From Clostridium sp. UBA1056 (GTDB taxonomy: Bacteria; Bacillota; Clostridia; Clostridiales; Clostridiaceae), in NCBI GenBank assembly GCA_002316385.1, contig DCDL01000022.1:61020-67465 (forward strand): a stretch of 6,446 nt of DNA, in the 5' to 3' direction. The translations under genes were made by a program, and so were the position numbers. The notes beneath the pieces are model-generated. The model saw nothing but the letters and a program-made list of their open reading frames with translations. It did no database searches and was not told the origin of the DNA. Position 1 is the stretch's first letter, and each line of letters opens with the position of its first letter. This document shows, in pieces, positions 5,206 to 6,446 of the stretch.

Positions 5206-6261
5206 TTAATTACTTGATTTTATTTTTATCCAAGCTTCATCATATAATTTTTTAACATCACTAGGGAAATCTGCATAGATTTCACATCTGTCCATTATTT
5301 CTTTAGGCATATATGCATTAGGATTATTTCTAATTTCCTCTGGTTGTTCGAGTCTTGCTTCTCTATTTGGAGTTGTATATCCTATTTCATCAGCTATTCT
5401 TAATGCACTTTCCTTATCACTTACAAAGTTTATGAACTTTTCAGCTCCTTCAACATTTTCAGCATTATAAGGTATGCATAAGCTGTCAATCCAGAAGTTT
5501 GCCCCTTCCTTAGGTACTACATAAACTAAATTAGGATACTCATCTTGAAGATTTAATCCCTCTCCAGACCAAATCATATTTATATCAGATTCTCCTGCTG
5601 GAATCATTACAGTTCCGTTATCAACACCATATATCGGATTTACTAAATTTCTTTGATTTAATAGTAATTCTTTAGCTTCTTCAACTTCCTTTGGATTAGT
5701 TGAATTTAAAGAATATCCAAGCTTCTTTAAAGCTACTCCTATTGTATCTCTATAAGTATCAAACATAAAAATTTTATCTTTATATTTTTCATTCCATAAT
5801 ATATCCCAACTATCTACTTCTTCTGTTACTACATCTTTATTATAAATAAGTCCTACTGTTCCAAACATATAAGGAACTGAATACTTATTATCTGGATCTA
5901 TTTCTAGATTTAAGTAATCTTCATCCATTTGAGATATATTAGGTATATTATCTTTATTTAGTTCTTGAACAAGATTATTTTTAATCATCCTTGGCATTAA
6001 AGCATCAGATACTAAAATAACATCATATTTTACTCCACCTTTACTAATCTTTTGATACATTGTTTCCATATCATCAAAAGTTTCAATATTAACTTTTATA
6101 CCATATTGCTTCTCAAATTCTTTTACAGTTTCTTCATCTATATTTTCGCCATAATTAAAAAAGCTTATTTCTTTAGAAGAATCTTTACTACATCCTACAA
6201 ATAATGCCGCCATTATTACAATACAAATTGATAAACTCAATAATTTAAATGATATTTTCAT
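5206..6261 (-). CDS. potD: Spermidine/putrescine-type ABC transporter, substrate-binding lipoprotein (PotD-like)
   Basis: This 351-residue protein is an extracellular solute-binding protein of the PotD/PotF family, which captures polyamines for a PotABC-type importer. Residues 1-23 are a lipoprotein signal: basic start, hydrophobic core and LFVGC with C24 as the lipidated residue (Phe rather than Leu at -3, still acceptable). The mature part follows Escherichia coli PotD throughout: ETMYQKI (66-72), DVILVSD (80-86), SVPYMFGTVGLIYN (128-141), ALKKLGYSLNSTNPKE (177-192), MIWSGEG (229-235), FWIDSLCIP (256-264), EGAEKFINF (271-279) and IGYTTPN (293-299). Pocket residues W231, W257, D259 and Y295 match; E171 of E. 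coli is D172. Four differ: W34 to Y37, Y37 to N40, Y85 to A87 and D168 to T169, so the preferred ligand may differ. GGAAGG-like Shine-Dalgarno sequence precedes ATG. It has its own promoter and terminator; no other pot gene is in view. Confidence 0.88.
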   Translation of the reverse strand: MKISFKLLSLSICIVIMAALFVGCSKDSSKEISFFNYGENIDEETVKEFEKQYGIKVNIETFDDMETMYQKISKGGVKYDVILVSDALMPRMIKNNLVQELNKDNIPNISQMDEDYLNLEIDPDNKYSVPYMFGTVGLIYNKDVVTEEVDSWDILWNEKYKDKIFMFDTYRDTIGVALKKLGYSLNSTNPKEVEEAKELLLNQRNLVNPIYGVDNGTVMIPAGESDINMIWSGEGLNLQDEYPNLVYVVPKEGANFWIDSLCIPYNAENVEGAEKFINFVSDKESALRIADEIGYTTPNREARLEQPEEIRNNPNAYMPKEIMDRCEIYADFPSDVKKLYDEAWIKIKSSN

Positions 6262-6318
6262 ACTACACTTCCTTCCATATCATTCCATATGCTATTTAAC
6301 TCTTAAATATTCTTTTGG

Positions 6319-6347
6319 ATTATATCATTATTTTAAGTGTATGTCTA
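6319..6347 (-). promoter_or_regulatory. Promoter of potD
   Basis: The minus strand has TAGACA (6342-6347) as -35, a 17-bp spacer and a perfect TATAAT (6319-6324) as -10. The start would be near 6312, giving a leader of about 50 nt before the potD ATG. This indicates that potD can be transcribed alone rather than only as the last gene of a potABCD operon. No operator palindrome was noticed in the leader. The rest of 6262-6446 contains no gene. Confidence 0.7.
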
Positions 6348-6446
6348 ATTATATAATATTTATTATTACAAGATATAATTTCCTAGAGAAACAAATAGGC
6401 TTCGCTAACAATAATATTAAAGTGCATCTTCAATATTTTATATAAG

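Overview
This is a strongly AT-rich window whose five confident protein genes all lie on the minus strand, so transcription runs right to left. AT-rich codon use, GGAGG-type ribosome binding sites and a lipobox protein point to a low-GC Firmicute. The gene content and dispersed GAGCGAAGCGA-like intergenic repeats suggest Clostridia, perhaps Peptostreptococcaceae; the family assignment is an inference.

Right part (5206-6446): a single potD-like gene for a polyamine-binding lipoprotein. It has its own good sigma-A-type promoter (6319-6347) and ends at a strong, probably bidirectional hairpin terminator (5099-5159). No potA, potB or potC is visible in the window. Positions 4689-5098 hold hairpins and two very short open frames that may be debris of an older element, but no convincing gene.

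Centre (1852-4688): a ferric-siderophore importer operon, yclN-yclO-yclP (two FecCD-type permeases and an ABC ATPase). The genes are tightly coupled: 11 bp overlap, then direct abutment. They lie behind a promoter whose -35 and spacer are covered by a 7-1-7 Fur box, so the operon should be derepressed by iron starvation. The 467-bp gap between yclP and yclQ is filled mainly by at least four degenerate copies of an intergenic repeat, including two near-identical 39-bp copies 99 bp apart.

Left part (1-1384): yclQ, the substrate-binding protein of the same importer, followed by a stem-loop terminator. It resembles petrobactin/catecholate binders of the YclQ/CeuE type and keeps the His and Tyr expected to complete iron coordination, but it has no lipobox cysteine and indeed no cysteine at all. 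Left of the terminator is a separate regulatory region: a near-consensus minus-strand promoter (161-189) firing out of the window, followed by two related palindromes that look like tandem operators, and a perfect 17-bp AT-rich inverted repeat at the edge.

Together, YclQ would capture a ferric siderophore outside the membrane, YclN/YclO would form the channel and YclP would power import. The overall content is ordinary, well-known transport biology; I do not see a new system. The unusual points are the cysteine-less binding protein, the repeat-filled operon gap, the altered PotD pocket and the operator-like pair at the left edge.
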